A DNA stretch of 64,000 nucleotides, taken from positions 62,001-126,000 of the forward strand of contig MVZM01000001.1 of the NCBI GenBank assembly GCA_002068415.1, given 5' to 3'. Shown piece after piece: positions 16,551 through 24,502 of this stretch; within the stretch, counting starts at the first letter, position 1; each line of letters opens with the position of its first letter. A program made the position numbers and the translations under genes. The DNA is from Tenericutes bacterium ADurb.BinA124 (GTDB taxonomy: Bacteria; Bacillota_I; Bacilli_A; ML615J-28; CAG-698). The notes beneath the pieces are model-generated. The model was not told where the DNA came from. It saw only the letters and a program-made list of their open reading frames with translations, and ran no database searches.

Positions 16551-17252
16551 ATGACAAAAGACGAATTAAGCAAAGAAAACAAATTGCGAAAGGAGAAGAT
16601 TCAAGAACAAAAGCACTTATCTAGTGCGGTTGAAGCCAAAGACAATGAGATTACGGAATTGAAAGACCGTATTACTGATTTACAAACACAACTAAAAGAA
16701 GCCTTGTCCACGCTTAATAAACAAAAGCACTTATCTAGTGCGGTTGAAGCCAAAGACAATGAGATTACGGAATTGAAAGACCGTATTACTGATTTACAAA
16801 CACAACTAAAAGAAGCCTTGTCCACGCTTAATAAACAAAAGCACTTATCTAGTGCGGTTGAAGCCAAAGACAATGAGATTACGGAATTGAAAGACCGTAT
16901 TACTGATTTACAAACACAACTAAAAGAAGCCTTGTCCACGCTTAATAAACAAAAGCACTTATCTAGTGCGGTTGAAGCCAAAGACAATGAGATTACGGAA
17001 TTGAAAAAAACTTACGAAGAAAAATTAGCAAATCAAAGCAAGACGCTTGCAAAAATAAACGATGATACTGTAAAACAACACACTGAAATTATTGAAGGTT
17101 ATCGTCGTGAAAACATCCGTCGTGTTAATCAGCTTAATAAAGTCTTTATAGCACACGGTAATCTATTAAAAAGTTTGCAAGGAACACTAGACACTGCATT
17201 ACTTGCCAATGAATATCTTGGCGAAGAAATATCAAAGAAAGAAGGAGAATAA
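16551..17252 (+). CDS. Coiled-coil tail protein with identical tandem repeats
   Basis: The 233-residue product is almost wholly charged coiled coil. Residues 21-134 are three copies of a 38-residue unit (KHLSSAVEAKDNEITELKDR, then ITDLQTQLKEALSTLNKQ), and a fourth partial copy follows. There are no membrane segments. It sits between baseplate adaptor and tail fibres, so it is likely a rod or spacer of the adsorption apparatus. The start has an AAGGAAGG site. Because the DNA repeats are identical, copy number may vary between strains. Confidence 0.7.
   Translation: MTKDELSKENKLRKEKIQEQKHLSSAVEAKDNEITELKDRITDLQTQLKEALSTLNKQKHLSSAVEAKDNEITELKDRITDLQTQLKEALSTLNKQKHLSSAVEAKDNEITELKDRITDLQTQLKEALSTLNKQKHLSSAVEAKDNEITELKKTYEEKLANQSKTLAKINDDTVKQHTEIIEGYRRENIRRVNQLNKVFIAHGNLLKSLQGTLDTALLANEYLGEEISKKEGE
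16611..17005 (+). repeat. 3.5 identical tandem copies of a 114-bp coding repeat
   Basis: Units occupy 16611-16724, 16725-16838 and 16839-16952, with a partial fourth copy from 16953 to about 17005. I find no base differences among the full units. 114 is a multiple of three, so gain or loss of a unit keeps the frame. Confidence 0.95.
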
Positions 17253-17255
17253 ACG

Positions 17256-18434
17256 ATGGCGGCACAATATTACAATGTTGAAATTAGAGTATCAAATGGA
17301 CTTAATTATGATGATGTAATTAGACCGAAAACTATAACGCAAAACATTACGGACTTATTAGATAACAACAAAATTAAGTTATCTTGGTTACCGATTGCAG
17401 CGCTTGGCAATCATTCATCTGTAGGAACTATCGTAGCTGCTAAAAATACTTCTGACTTATTATTAACTTTAGATACATGGCTTACAAATATTGGTTATGA
17501 CAAACAAAATCACGAGGACGATTTCAGACTAGCTCGTAGTGGGAAGTATTTTTCTGTATTTGCAGAATCTATTATTATTACTTGTGGTGATGACCATCGA
17601 ATTTATTATTCTGAACAAGGGGGAATAATTGAACCTAGTGGGACTGTTACTCTAGAAAATGGCGACAGACTAGAATACAGCCATTATAATGATGGTATTG
17701 GTTGTCATGTTTGGGGCATTGTCAATAATACTTATGCTGACGCAACCGCAACTGAAAAAGGTGTTGTAAAACTAGCGGTTGAATCTGAAATAAAAGCTGG
17801 AACAGATACAACAAAAGCCGTTACTCCTGCAGGAGCAAAGAAAGCAGCTTCAGAACATCACCCGAACTCCAATGTTGCAGCTGGCACATATAAATCAGTC
17901 ACAGTTGATAGTCGTGGTCATGTTACCGCTGGTTCAAACCCTACCACATTAGCTGGTTACGGAATTACTGATGCTGCTCCAGCAAGTCATGTTACCTCAA
18001 GGGGTAATGCACATAGTGATGCAACACCAAGTGAATCGGGTTTTATGAGTAGTGCTGATAAAAACAAACTTGATGGAATTGCATCAGGTGCTAATAATTA
18101 TACCCATCCTACATATACACAAAAATCACTTGATTTAGGAACAAATGAAACCATTGACGCTTTAACAGTTGACGGAACTGGACATGTAACAGCAGCAACG
18201 AAACAAACAATTAGAGCAGGAACTGAAAATTTAGATGGTTTATTACAACTTGCAACAGAAGCTGAAGCGAAACAAGGTATGTTACAACTAAAAGCAATTT
18301 CACCGTTACGGGTTCGTAATTTATTAAGCGTGTTTGGCCCAATGATTCCGATGGGTAACATATTGCCTGATATGACAACTGAAGCAAATCGTGCATTAAA
18401 TCCGGCAGGTAAATTATTCTTATACACAGGGTGA
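17256..18434 (+). CDS. Tail fibre protein
   Basis: The 392-residue protein has an N-terminal attachment segment (VEIRVSNGLNYDDV) shared with the next gene. A globular middle part follows. Fibre repeats come next: ATEKGVVKLA, HVTAGSNPTTLAGYGITDAA, and MSSADKNKLDGIASGANNY, a motif common in phage fibres. It ends with a short domain that may trimerise. It likely binds receptor or supports the longer fibre. An AAGGAG site precedes the ATG, and the next gene starts six bases after its end. Confidence 0.82.
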   Translation: MAAQYYNVEIRVSNGLNYDDVIRPKTITQNITDLLDNNKIKLSWLPIAALGNHSSVGTIVAAKNTSDLLLTLDTWLTNIGYDKQNHEDDFRLARSGKYFSVFAESIIITCGDDHRIYYSEQGGIIEPSGTVTLENGDRLEYSHYNDGIGCHVWGIVNNTYADATATEKGVVKLAVESEIKAGTDTTKAVTPAGAKKAASEHHPNSNVAAGTYKSVTVDSRGHVTAGSNPTTLAGYGITDAAPASHVTSRGNAHSDATPSESGFMSSADKNKLDGIASGANNYTHPTYTQKSLDLGTNETIDALTVDGTGHVTAATKQTIRAGTENLDGLLQLATEAEAKQGMLQLKAISPLRVRNLLSVFGPMIPMGNILPDMTTEANRALNPAGKLFLYTG

Positions 18435-18440
18435 TAATTT

Positions 18441-21152
18441 ATGGCAATCAATGTTGAATTAAGACGCTCAAACGGGCTTAATTATAACGACAGCCTAGCA
18501 TTTCCATCTGATTGGTCTAAAATCCAAAACAAGCCCACAACATACACGCCGACAAGCCATCAACACACAGTAAAAGACATCACGGACGGCAATGTGCCAT
18601 ACTTTGTCAACGGCAACACCACTGGCACTGCAGGTGTATGGACTGGAACAATTAACGGGCTTACGGAATACAAAGAAGGACTACGCATTGATTATAAGAT
18701 TGGTGTTGCGGGTGCGGCTCAAGTCACATTAAACATCAACAACATCGGCGCAAAGGTATGTTATCGGTATTCTACAAGTAAAGTAACCACGCATTTTGGT
18801 CTTAATTACATCATCCCGTTTGTCTACACGACCCTAAACGGTGGTTGCTGGATGGTAGTTGGCGACCCGTATGATGATATTGGTGATTATACTTTAAGAA
18901 TGCAGAACGCATTTACCGCTGGGGAAACAATTTACGCTTGGAAAATTGTTATGCAAGGCGTTGATGGCAAGTTATACCCGCTAACACTAGAAAGCGGGAC
19001 AGGCACAACTAAAACCGTTGCGACAACAAGTTTTCTATTAAACGGTGTAATATTCTGGCATACCAATGGGCCTCAAATCACAAAAAACACAAGCGGTGGT
19101 GCTTATTATTTCTATGAAGCGTATAGATACACTCATTTACACTACACCGCCAATGCTTCGTCGGGGTTTATAGCATTTCAACCACTATATTTAAAAGGCA
19201 CAATAGATGCAAATGGCGGTTTTGTTTTAGATAACTCCACATATACATCTTGGTTGACACAAACACTTCCGACAAGCGAAGATGGCAAAGTATATATTTT
19301 GTTGGGGTATATGAACAACACTACCACAGACTTTAGGCTAATTGTCCATCATCCAGTATACCAGTTCAAAAATGGTAAACTACGCCTATATGAAACCGAT
19401 GACCCACGCCCAGCAAGTGATGTATATGCTTGGGCAAAAGCGGCAAATAAACCGAGTTATTCGGCAGCGGAAGTTGGGGCTGCTCCTGAAATACATTCTC
19501 ACACTACATTAAAATCAGATACAGATAATCGTAGTTCTAATACTGTTCCTAATGATTATAATTATAAGTTTGATATAAAAGGTTTAAAGGGAAAAAATGC
19601 TATTGGGCTACCAGATACTCATGCTTATGCTGCTCTTTTAGGTATACGAGGATGGGGAGATGCGAGTGGTGGAGATGCTCACGAGTTTGCTTTTGCAGGA
19701 AGTGGGAATATATATCACAGGCATGGTTCAACAACAAGTTGGAATACTTGGAAAAAGTTAGCTTATGTTACTGATATACCCACCGATTATGTTCCTACTA
19801 CACGCAAAGTAAACAATAAGGCGTTGTCAAGCGATATTACACTTGGTGCTTCTGATGTTAGTGCTGTCCCAACCACAAGAAAGATTAACGGTAAAGCACT
19901 TTCTGCTGATATTAGTTTAGTGCCTAGTGACATCGGTGCTGCACCGACACACAATCATCCTTATGAACCAGCCAACGCTAACATTCAGCAACATATAAGT
20001 TCAGCCCACGCACCATCAAACGCACAAAAAAACTCTGACATTACCAAAGCCGAGATTGAAGCAAAGTTGACTGGAGAAATCTCAACGCATACGCACTCTG
20101 GGTCAAGTATTGCAAATAGTTCAATCGCTTTAAGCAAATTAAGTAACATCTCTAATAACCGTATTCTTGGTAGATATGCAGATTCCAATGGCGTCCCCCA
20201 AGAATTAACCACCGATAATGTTAAGGCAATGCTTGGGTTAGGTTCAGCGGCGTATAAGGCAGAAAGTTATTTTGCCCAAAGCAGTCATACTCACCCATAT
20301 GCGTCAAATACGCATACACATCAATACTCCGCTATTGTTGAAGCATTAAAAAACTTAACTGACCCAAGTGCTGCCAGTTACATTAAAGTTGATACTGATA
20401 GTAGTGTTTCATATAAAACACCTGCTCAAGTATTGACTGATATAGGCGGTGCTCCATCACATAGTCATCCATATTTATCTAACACACACGCTGCAGCAGG
20501 TGTAACATCTACTAGAATAACTAATTGGGACAATGCTTACAATTGGGGCAACCATGCTAGTCAAGGTTATTTAAAGAGCATTACCAAAGCAATGGTTACA
20601 GGGACAGGATTAACTTACAGTGATGTAAGTGCGGCACAAAATGTGCATGCGCATGGCAATATTTCTAGTGCAGGAACAATTGCTAACACTATTATTCCAC
20701 CTGCAAGCGGGGATTACATTTTGGTATCAGATGGTTCTAACCAAAATAAAATCATTCGTTCCATTGGCATTGGCACGGGAACAACTAAATATTTGCGGGA
20801 AGATGGCACTTGGCAAACACCAGCAGGTGGTGGTAGCGGTGGCTTATCAAAGTTTTTATTAGCTTGGTCAAATACTGCTACTGCAAACGGGCAATATTTA
20901 CAAGGTATGACAAGCGATATTCCCGGTGGGACTGTTTTGTTAGTGGAAGGTGTAAGTGCTGACGGAAGTGGTATAGCAGTTAGTTCAGTTTTTATTTTTC
21001 CAACTAAATCAAGTGGAAGTGGTCTTTATAATGTTCCCGGTTCCAGCATTGAAGTTAGTTTTGATTTTTTTACTTCCACAGCAAATGATATTATTTTTTC
21101 AGCAACAAGTGCTTACAATTTATGGAAAATAAATCTCTATAAATTATACTAA
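18441..21152 (+). CDS. Large tail fibre/receptor-binding protein
   Basis: The 903-residue protein shares its N-terminal anchor (VELRRSNGLNYND) with the preceding fibre. It contains a pyocin-knob-like region at about residues 365-450 (LGIRGWGDASGGDAHEFAFA, NTWKKLAYVTD). Two copies of the TTRKxNxKALSxDI fibre repeat, HNHPY/HTHPY histidine motifs and a Gly/Ser-rich C-terminal beta domain follow. The C-terminal 100 residues are the probable receptor-binding tip. It is the longest fibre gene in the window and the likely host-range determinant. Confidence 0.85.
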   Translation: MAINVELRRSNGLNYNDSLAFPSDWSKIQNKPTTYTPTSHQHTVKDITDGNVPYFVNGNTTGTAGVWTGTINGLTEYKEGLRIDYKIGVAGAAQVTLNINNIGAKVCYRYSTSKVTTHFGLNYIIPFVYTTLNGGCWMVVGDPYDDIGDYTLRMQNAFTAGETIYAWKIVMQGVDGKLYPLTLESGTGTTKTVATTSFLLNGVIFWHTNGPQITKNTSGGAYYFYEAYRYTHLHYTANASSGFIAFQPLYLKGTIDANGGFVLDNSTYTSWLTQTLPTSEDGKVYILLGYMNNTTTDFRLIVHHPVYQFKNGKLRLYETDDPRPASDVYAWAKAANKPSYSAAEVGAAPEIHSHTTLKSDTDNRSSNTVPNDYNYKFDIKGLKGKNAIGLPDTHAYAALLGIRGWGDASGGDAHEFAFAGSGNIYHRHGSTTSWNTWKKLAYVTDIPTDYVPTTRKVNNKALSSDITLGASDVSAVPTTRKINGKALSADISLVPSDIGAAPTHNHPYEPANANIQQHISSAHAPSNAQKNSDITKAEIEAKLTGEISTHTHSGSSIANSSIALSKLSNISNNRILGRYADSNGVPQELTTDNVKAMLGLGSAAYKAESYFAQSSHTHPYASNTHTHQYSAIVEALKNLTDPSAASYIKVDTDSSVSYKTPAQVLTDIGGAPSHSHPYLSNTHAAAGVTSTRITNWDNAYNWGNHASQGYLKSITKAMVTGTGLTYSDVSAAQNVHAHGNISSAGTIANTIIPPASGDYILVSDGSNQNKIIRSIGIGTGTTKYLREDGTWQTPAGGGSGGLSKFLLAWSNTATANGQYLQGMTSDIPGGTVLLVEGVSADGSGIAVSSVFIFPTKSSGSGLYNVPGSSIEVSFDFFTSTANDIIFSATSAYNLWKINLYKLY

Positions 21153-21177
21153 TTAAGCAAAAGGAGATAAAAAGATT

Positions 21178-21402
21178 ATGACTAAACTTGAACAGAAACA
21201 ACTTTCTTTCCGCAAATACCGTGAACGCCAATTTAGAGCTTTTGATTTGTGGGAGAAAGCAATTGTGCGGGGTAGGGAAACCGATAACACGAATGTGATG
21301 GCTTGGTATCAAGCGATGAAAGATTTCCCGACCTTGATTACCGAGAACACCACCGTTGAAAACTACCCGATTACCCCCGAAGTAATCAAAAAGTATTTAT
21401 GA
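21178..21402 (+). CDS. Small phage tail-associated protein, 74 aa, unknown
   Basis: The 74-residue charged protein (SFRKYRERQFRAFDLWEKAI, WYQAMKDFP) follows the fibre genes with a good AAAAGGAG site. Its stop overlaps the next start by four bases. It has no membrane segment or recognised domain. Small genes in this position often encode fibre accessory or XkdX-like proteins; nothing more can be said. Confidence 0.6.
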   Translation: MTKLEQKQLSFRKYRERQFRAFDLWEKAIVRGRETDNTNVMAWYQAMKDFPTLITENTTVENYPITPEVIKKYL

Positions 21403-21752
21403 TAATAATAACTAAATTATGGCGATTTATAAAGGGCGTGTTTTTGTCCATTTGGGAGCTGATAAAATCATTTTTCAAGTCCTACAAGGGACTAATCGCC
21501 CTTTTTATTTCTTTTAGCATTTTTGTTGGTTGGGCGTTAGCATTTATTGTTATCGGTTTTGTAAGCAAAAATTATTGGTTTACGGGTATTGGGACAACGG
21601 TTGTAATGTTTTGGGCTGCACCGATAACACCAATGTGGGGGTTTATTGTTGTAACCGCATATTGTATTCAGAGATTTATATTCCGTGACAGGTTTTCGCT
21701 AACTTGGGCGGAAGTGAAACAAATATATTTAAAATCATTAAGAGGAGAGTAA
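21399..21752 (+). CDS. Small membrane protein (holin-like position)
   Basis: The 117-residue product has two long hydrophobic helices (about 33-57 and 62-93), a basic amphipathic N-terminus and a charged C-terminal tail. Class II holins have two such helices, and the gene stands at the tail/lysis border, but no endolysin follows. It is coupled to the previous gene by an ATGA overlap. The holin role is a guess. Confidence 0.45.
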   Translation: MIIITKLWRFIKGVFLSIWELIKSFFKSYKGLIALFISFSIFVGWALAFIVIGFVSKNYWFTGIGTTVVMFWAAPITPMWGFIVVTAYCIQRFIFRDRFSLTWAEVKQIYLKSLRGE

Positions 21753-21759
21753 AAAGAAA

Positions 21760-22002
21760 ATGGATGATAAACGGAAAATAGGGAATGTTTATTGTATCGT
21801 CAAGGTTGACCAGTTCCAAAAAGTCCATCACGGATTTAGTCCGCTGGGCGAAATCCCGATTAAAGATGAAACGAAATTAGCTGAGTATTTGGAAGCTAAA
21901 GAAAACCAAATCAAAGCACTAGAACAAAAAGTCGACGCTTTAGCAAAATCTTTTGCTTCGATACTCACTGCCATAGGAGGAGGAACAATAGAAAATGAAT
22001 AA
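21760..22002 (+). CDS. Small coiled-coil phage protein, 80 aa
   Basis: The 80-residue product has an N-terminal beta-like part and a C-terminal coiled coil (EAKENQIKALEQKVDALAKS). The layout resembles small proteins near phage holins. It overlaps the next gene by eight bases and has an AGAGGAGAG site. Family not recognised. Confidence 0.55.
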   Translation: MDDKRKIGNVYCIVKVDQFQKVHHGFSPLGEIPIKDETKLAEYLEAKENQIKALEQKVDALAKSFASILTAIGGGTIENE

Positions 22003-22567
22003 TAAAAAACTTAATAATCAAATCTTTAAAATTGTTTTAATCGTCCTATTGGTGGGGGTTATTTTAAGCCCGTCGCTAGTCGTTTTTGCTACTGAAACTT
22101 CATCGTTACCGGAAACGGGGCAGACATGGCTTGCACAAAAGTTAGAAACTTACGGGGTTCCGGCAGCAATCGCAACTTCAATCGGTATTGTAATTGGTAT
22201 GGGGGTTACTTGGCTGATTTCAAAGGGAATCAGAAAAACAGCCGGAGTTTTAACCAAAGTCTTTTCATCTGGAACATCGACGTTGGAAGTTGCTAATAAT
22301 CATGCGAAAAAACTTGTTGATTCAGTCAATACTTTTTCGAACAAAACCGAAGTTTTAATCGCAAGCTTAGAAAGCAAGGTGCTAAAGCTAGGCGATAATG
22401 TAGATGTATTAACCGATGAAAACCGAGCAATGAACAAACAAATTGAAATCATGCAGCAAGAAAGAGCCGAATTATTAAATGCTTATAAAAAAATAATTAA
22501 AACGCTCACAGAAGGCTATCAAACGGTAAGTGATGAACCTAACAACGAAGCAAAAGCGGAGGTATAA
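21995..22567 (+). CDS. Exported/membrane coiled-coil protein of the phage membrane cassette
   Basis: The 190-residue protein has a signal-peptide-like start (hydrophobic residues 11-31, possible cut after VFA). A second hydrophobic helix lies at about 52-74 (PAAIATSIGIVIGMGVTWLI), then a long coiled coil (95-175) and an acidic tail. An LPETG string near residue 40 is not at the C-terminus, so sortase anchoring is unlikely. A very strong AGGAGGAGG site suggests high expression. Function unknown; a spanin- or holin-like lysis role is possible. Confidence 0.5.
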   Translation: MNNKKLNNQIFKIVLIVLLVGVILSPSLVVFATETSSLPETGQTWLAQKLETYGVPAAIATSIGIVIGMGVTWLISKGIRKTAGVLTKVFSSGTSTLEVANNHAKKLVDSVNTFSNKTEVLIASLESKVLKLGDNVDVLTDENRAMNKQIEIMQQERAELLNAYKKIIKTLTEGYQTVSDEPNNEAKAEV

Positions 22568-22570
22568 GCT

Positions 22571-23053
22571 ATGCCTAAAACAAAAAAGAAATTGCGAGCT
22601 TTACGCTTCTGGTCTTGGTTTTGTTTGCTTGCTCCTATTGTTGGCGTTTTGGGGTTCAATGCGAAAGATTATTTCACTTGGCAAACTGGGTTCGTCTTTC
22701 CGCAAGCCGTTGAGGTCAGCCTTGGCATTGTTTTTTCTGCAGCCGCCGGTGTTTTGTTGGCACTCGGTAAAACATCCGCCTTAAAAGGTTCAAAAGGTTT
22801 TTGGGCAGCCCTAATTATTGCGATTTTGCTGAAGTCAATCCTTAATGATCTAATTTTAATCTTGACCGCAGTTGCTGTTGGTAGCACCATGTATGGTGCA
22901 TTTCAGCCGGCTATCACCGAAACTTTAGAAACATATAAGTTTGAAAAACAAGCCACAATTCAAGCGAATGCAATGAGTAATGTTATGCAAGCGACAAGTG
23001 AGAAAGCGATTGAGAGTGAAAAAATAAAGACTGTAAGGCGAGGTAGAGTATAA
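22571..23053 (+). CDS. Phage membrane protein with three to four helices
   Basis: The 160-residue product has a basic N-terminus and hydrophobic stretches at about 13-30, 44-64 and 77-110. A polar helical C-terminal tail follows. It is sandwiched between two other membrane-protein genes and coupled by TAATG to the next one. It could be a holin by topology, but the family was not recognised. Confidence 0.5.
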   Translation: MPKTKKKLRALRFWSWFCLLAPIVGVLGFNAKDYFTWQTGFVFPQAVEVSLGIVFSAAAGVLLALGKTSALKGSKGFWAALIIAILLKSILNDLILILTAVAVGSTMYGAFQPAITETLETYKFEKQATIQANAMSNVMQATSEKAIESEKIKTVRRGRV

Positions 23054-24027
23054 TGGGTAGATTCAAATACTGGACTGTTGCTTTTATCAGCAGCCTACTT
23101 CTAGCGGTTGGGTTCATCTATGCTGCAAGAGGATTGACTGATATTTACGACAAAGGCACCAATATAAAAACCTTAATCGCTGACGGCGGTCTAGCAACAT
23201 TAGTTGGATTTATTGTAGTTATCTTGCTTTGCGAGCTTGCGATCGCTATGACATTAACCCATAAAAGTATCGAGGATGCTAAAGATGAAAAAGCGGAAAT
23301 TCTAACTAAAATAAATCCAAACATGGGGAAGGGGCATATTTTTTGCAAGATCAGGAATGACGCTGAACGAGTAGTCAGACACGAAAAAGTTAAGCGTAGA
23401 TTTTTCATCTCGTTAGACGATTATCAAGAATATATCGACAAAGGCGGATTGAAGAATAAAAAACTAACACTTTGGGAAAGACTTTATTATTCTCGAATGG
23501 AGCGAAAACTTAAAAAAGTTAATTTTGATGATTTTAATTTCGCAGAAATTGTAAACGGGATTAGTAAACCGGAAATCAAAAAGAAAAAACGAGAAACATT
23601 ATCTCGCTTCCGAACAAAAAAATATCTAAGTAAAACCTTTTCTACAATCGGGCTTGGTGTCGTGTTTGGTTATTATGGATTAAAGCTTGCCGAAAATCCG
23701 AACTGGGGAATGGTCATCTATTTAGCAATCCAGTTCATTACATTTATTGCGAACGGTATGATCCAATACTTCTTTACTCGGTCGTATATTTTAACTGAAT
23801 ATCGTGACCAGATTATAGAAGATACTAACTTTTTATACGAGTTTGAAGGGTCATTGGCCGAACATCCGGAATACTATACCGAGAAGAAAAAAGAAATGGT
23901 TATAAAACAAGAAGAACCGGTCAAAGTAGAAACATTAAAAAAAGAACCGATTAAAGTTCCTCAACCTCCGTTGGTAATTGATAATACTACTTGTTCTCCC
24001 TTGACACCCCACCGCGAACTAATATAA
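23053..24027 (+). CDS. Phage-encoded four-helix membrane protein, 324 aa
   Basis: The 324-residue protein has hydrophobic pairs near residues 5-24 and 45-70, a large basic cytoplasmic loop (75-195), and a second pair at about 196-245. A Lys/Glu/Pro-rich tail follows. It is the last gene before the phage terminator. Length and architecture are unlike holins; it may anchor a phage assembly or host-takeover complex at the membrane. No family recognised. Confidence 0.5.
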   Translation: MGRFKYWTVAFISSLLLAVGFIYAARGLTDIYDKGTNIKTLIADGGLATLVGFIVVILLCELAIAMTLTHKSIEDAKDEKAEILTKINPNMGKGHIFCKIRNDAERVVRHEKVKRRFFISLDDYQEYIDKGGLKNKKLTLWERLYYSRMERKLKKVNFDDFNFAEIVNGISKPEIKKKKRETLSRFRTKKYLSKTFSTIGLGVVFGYYGLKLAENPNWGMVIYLAIQFITFIANGMIQYFFTRSYILTEYRDQIIEDTNFLYEFEGSLAEHPEYYTEKKKEMVIKQEEPVKVETLKKEPIKVPQPPLVIDNTTCSPLTPHRELI

Positions 24028-24048
24028 TTATTTATTTTGTAACTAACG

Positions 24049-24083
24049 AGCCTCTAGGTTTTTAATCCTGGAGGCTTTTTTGT
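24049..24083 (+). terminator. Strong terminator at prophage right end
   Basis: AGCCTC (24049-24054) pairs with GAGGCT (24071-24076), extended inward by AGG/CCT, and is followed by six T. It closes the phage late transcript. Confidence 0.85.
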
Positions 24084-24114
24084 TTGGTGTCATTGTTGGT
24101 GTCAAAAGGTGTCG
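24084..24114 (+). repeat. GGTGTC direct repeats, candidate integrase arm sites
   Basis: TTGGTGTCA occurs at 24084-24092 and 24096-24104, and AGGTGTCG at 24107-24114. A further TGGTGTCAA is at 24389-24397, and an inverted copy TTGACACC lies at 24001-24008. Clustered short repeats at a prophage end are typical of integrase arm-type sites, so attR is expected nearby. The core cannot be defined without the left end. Confidence 0.4.
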
Positions 24115-24130
24115 CTAAAAACGACGAAAT

Positions 24131-24194
24131 AAAAAAGACCATGAATAATCGAGATAAACGGCTAAAATGTCCGTTTCAAGCCCAAATTCATGGT
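24131..24194 (-). terminator. Large nested hairpin, terminator on the minus strand
   Basis: ACCATGAAT (24138-24146) pairs with ATTCATGGT (24186-24194); inside it AAACGG (24156-24161) pairs with CCGTTT (24171-24176). Read on the minus strand the stem is followed by six T (complement of 24131-24136). A minus-strand TTGACA lies at 24392-24397 with only a weak -10. The segment 24195-24502 has no convincing gene; a minus-strand RNA ending here is possible. Confidence 0.45.
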
Positions 24195-24291
24195 AAAATC
24201 GAAGGTCCGGCGTGTTGTAATTTGTTGTTTGATAATCCCCCAAGGGTGTACCAAAGAAAATAATTTGGGATTTGCCCCATTTTATACCTAG

Positions 24292-24317
24292 AAATAGCAA
24301 TAAATCGCTATTTTTAA
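24292..24317. terminator. Short hairpin with T run in the prophage-host gap
   Basis: AAATAGC (24292-24298) pairs with GCTATTT (24307-24313) and is followed by TT. The rest of the gap up to the host lipoprotein gene at 24503 is AT-rich, with a TATAAT at 24477-24482 that lacks a good -35. Confidence 0.4.
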
Positions 24318-24502
24318 TCTAAAAAGCAGTTGGAAATGAGTGTTTTGGCCCACGATTTTTAGCTGTTTTTTATTTTTACTAATTTTTATGGTGTCAAGCA
24401 AATCTATTTTGTTAAAAGAGGCATCAATTTATTCTCATTAGTAATCGTTTTACTTTCTTTTTTTGGTTTTAAATAATATAATAAACGCGATATGAGGTTC
24501 TT

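Larger units (their letters stand above)
1..24120 (+). mobile_element. Prophage, late half (replication end, head, tail, membrane cassette)
   Basis: The segment carries an unbroken co-directional run of phage genes: ssb, regulator, small and large terminase, portal, minor capsid, scaffold, major capsid, connectors, baseplate, fibres and small membrane proteins. Many neighbours overlap by 1 to 20 bases, as in phage late operons. The left end lies outside the window. The right end is placed just after the terminator at 24049-24083 and the GGTGTC repeats, because the next gene at 24503 is a lipoprotein of host type. No integrase, repressor or endolysin was found. A sequenced lytic phage would not be followed by typA, gcv and leuS genes, so integration is inferred. 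Confidence 0.9.

Noticed and set aside
16601-16987. Long antisense frame of 128 codons on the minus strand
   Set aside because: It exists only because the plus-strand 114-bp repeats lack stops on the complement; it has no ribosome site and repeats with the same period.
22095-22125. LPETG sortase signal in the phage exported protein
   Set aside because: It lies near residue 40, close after the signal peptide, with no C-terminal hydrophobic tail as sorting needs.
24115-24300. 61-codon gene on the minus strand
   Set aside because: Its start would be TTG without a ribosome site and the DNA is dominated by hairpins; more likely non-coding.
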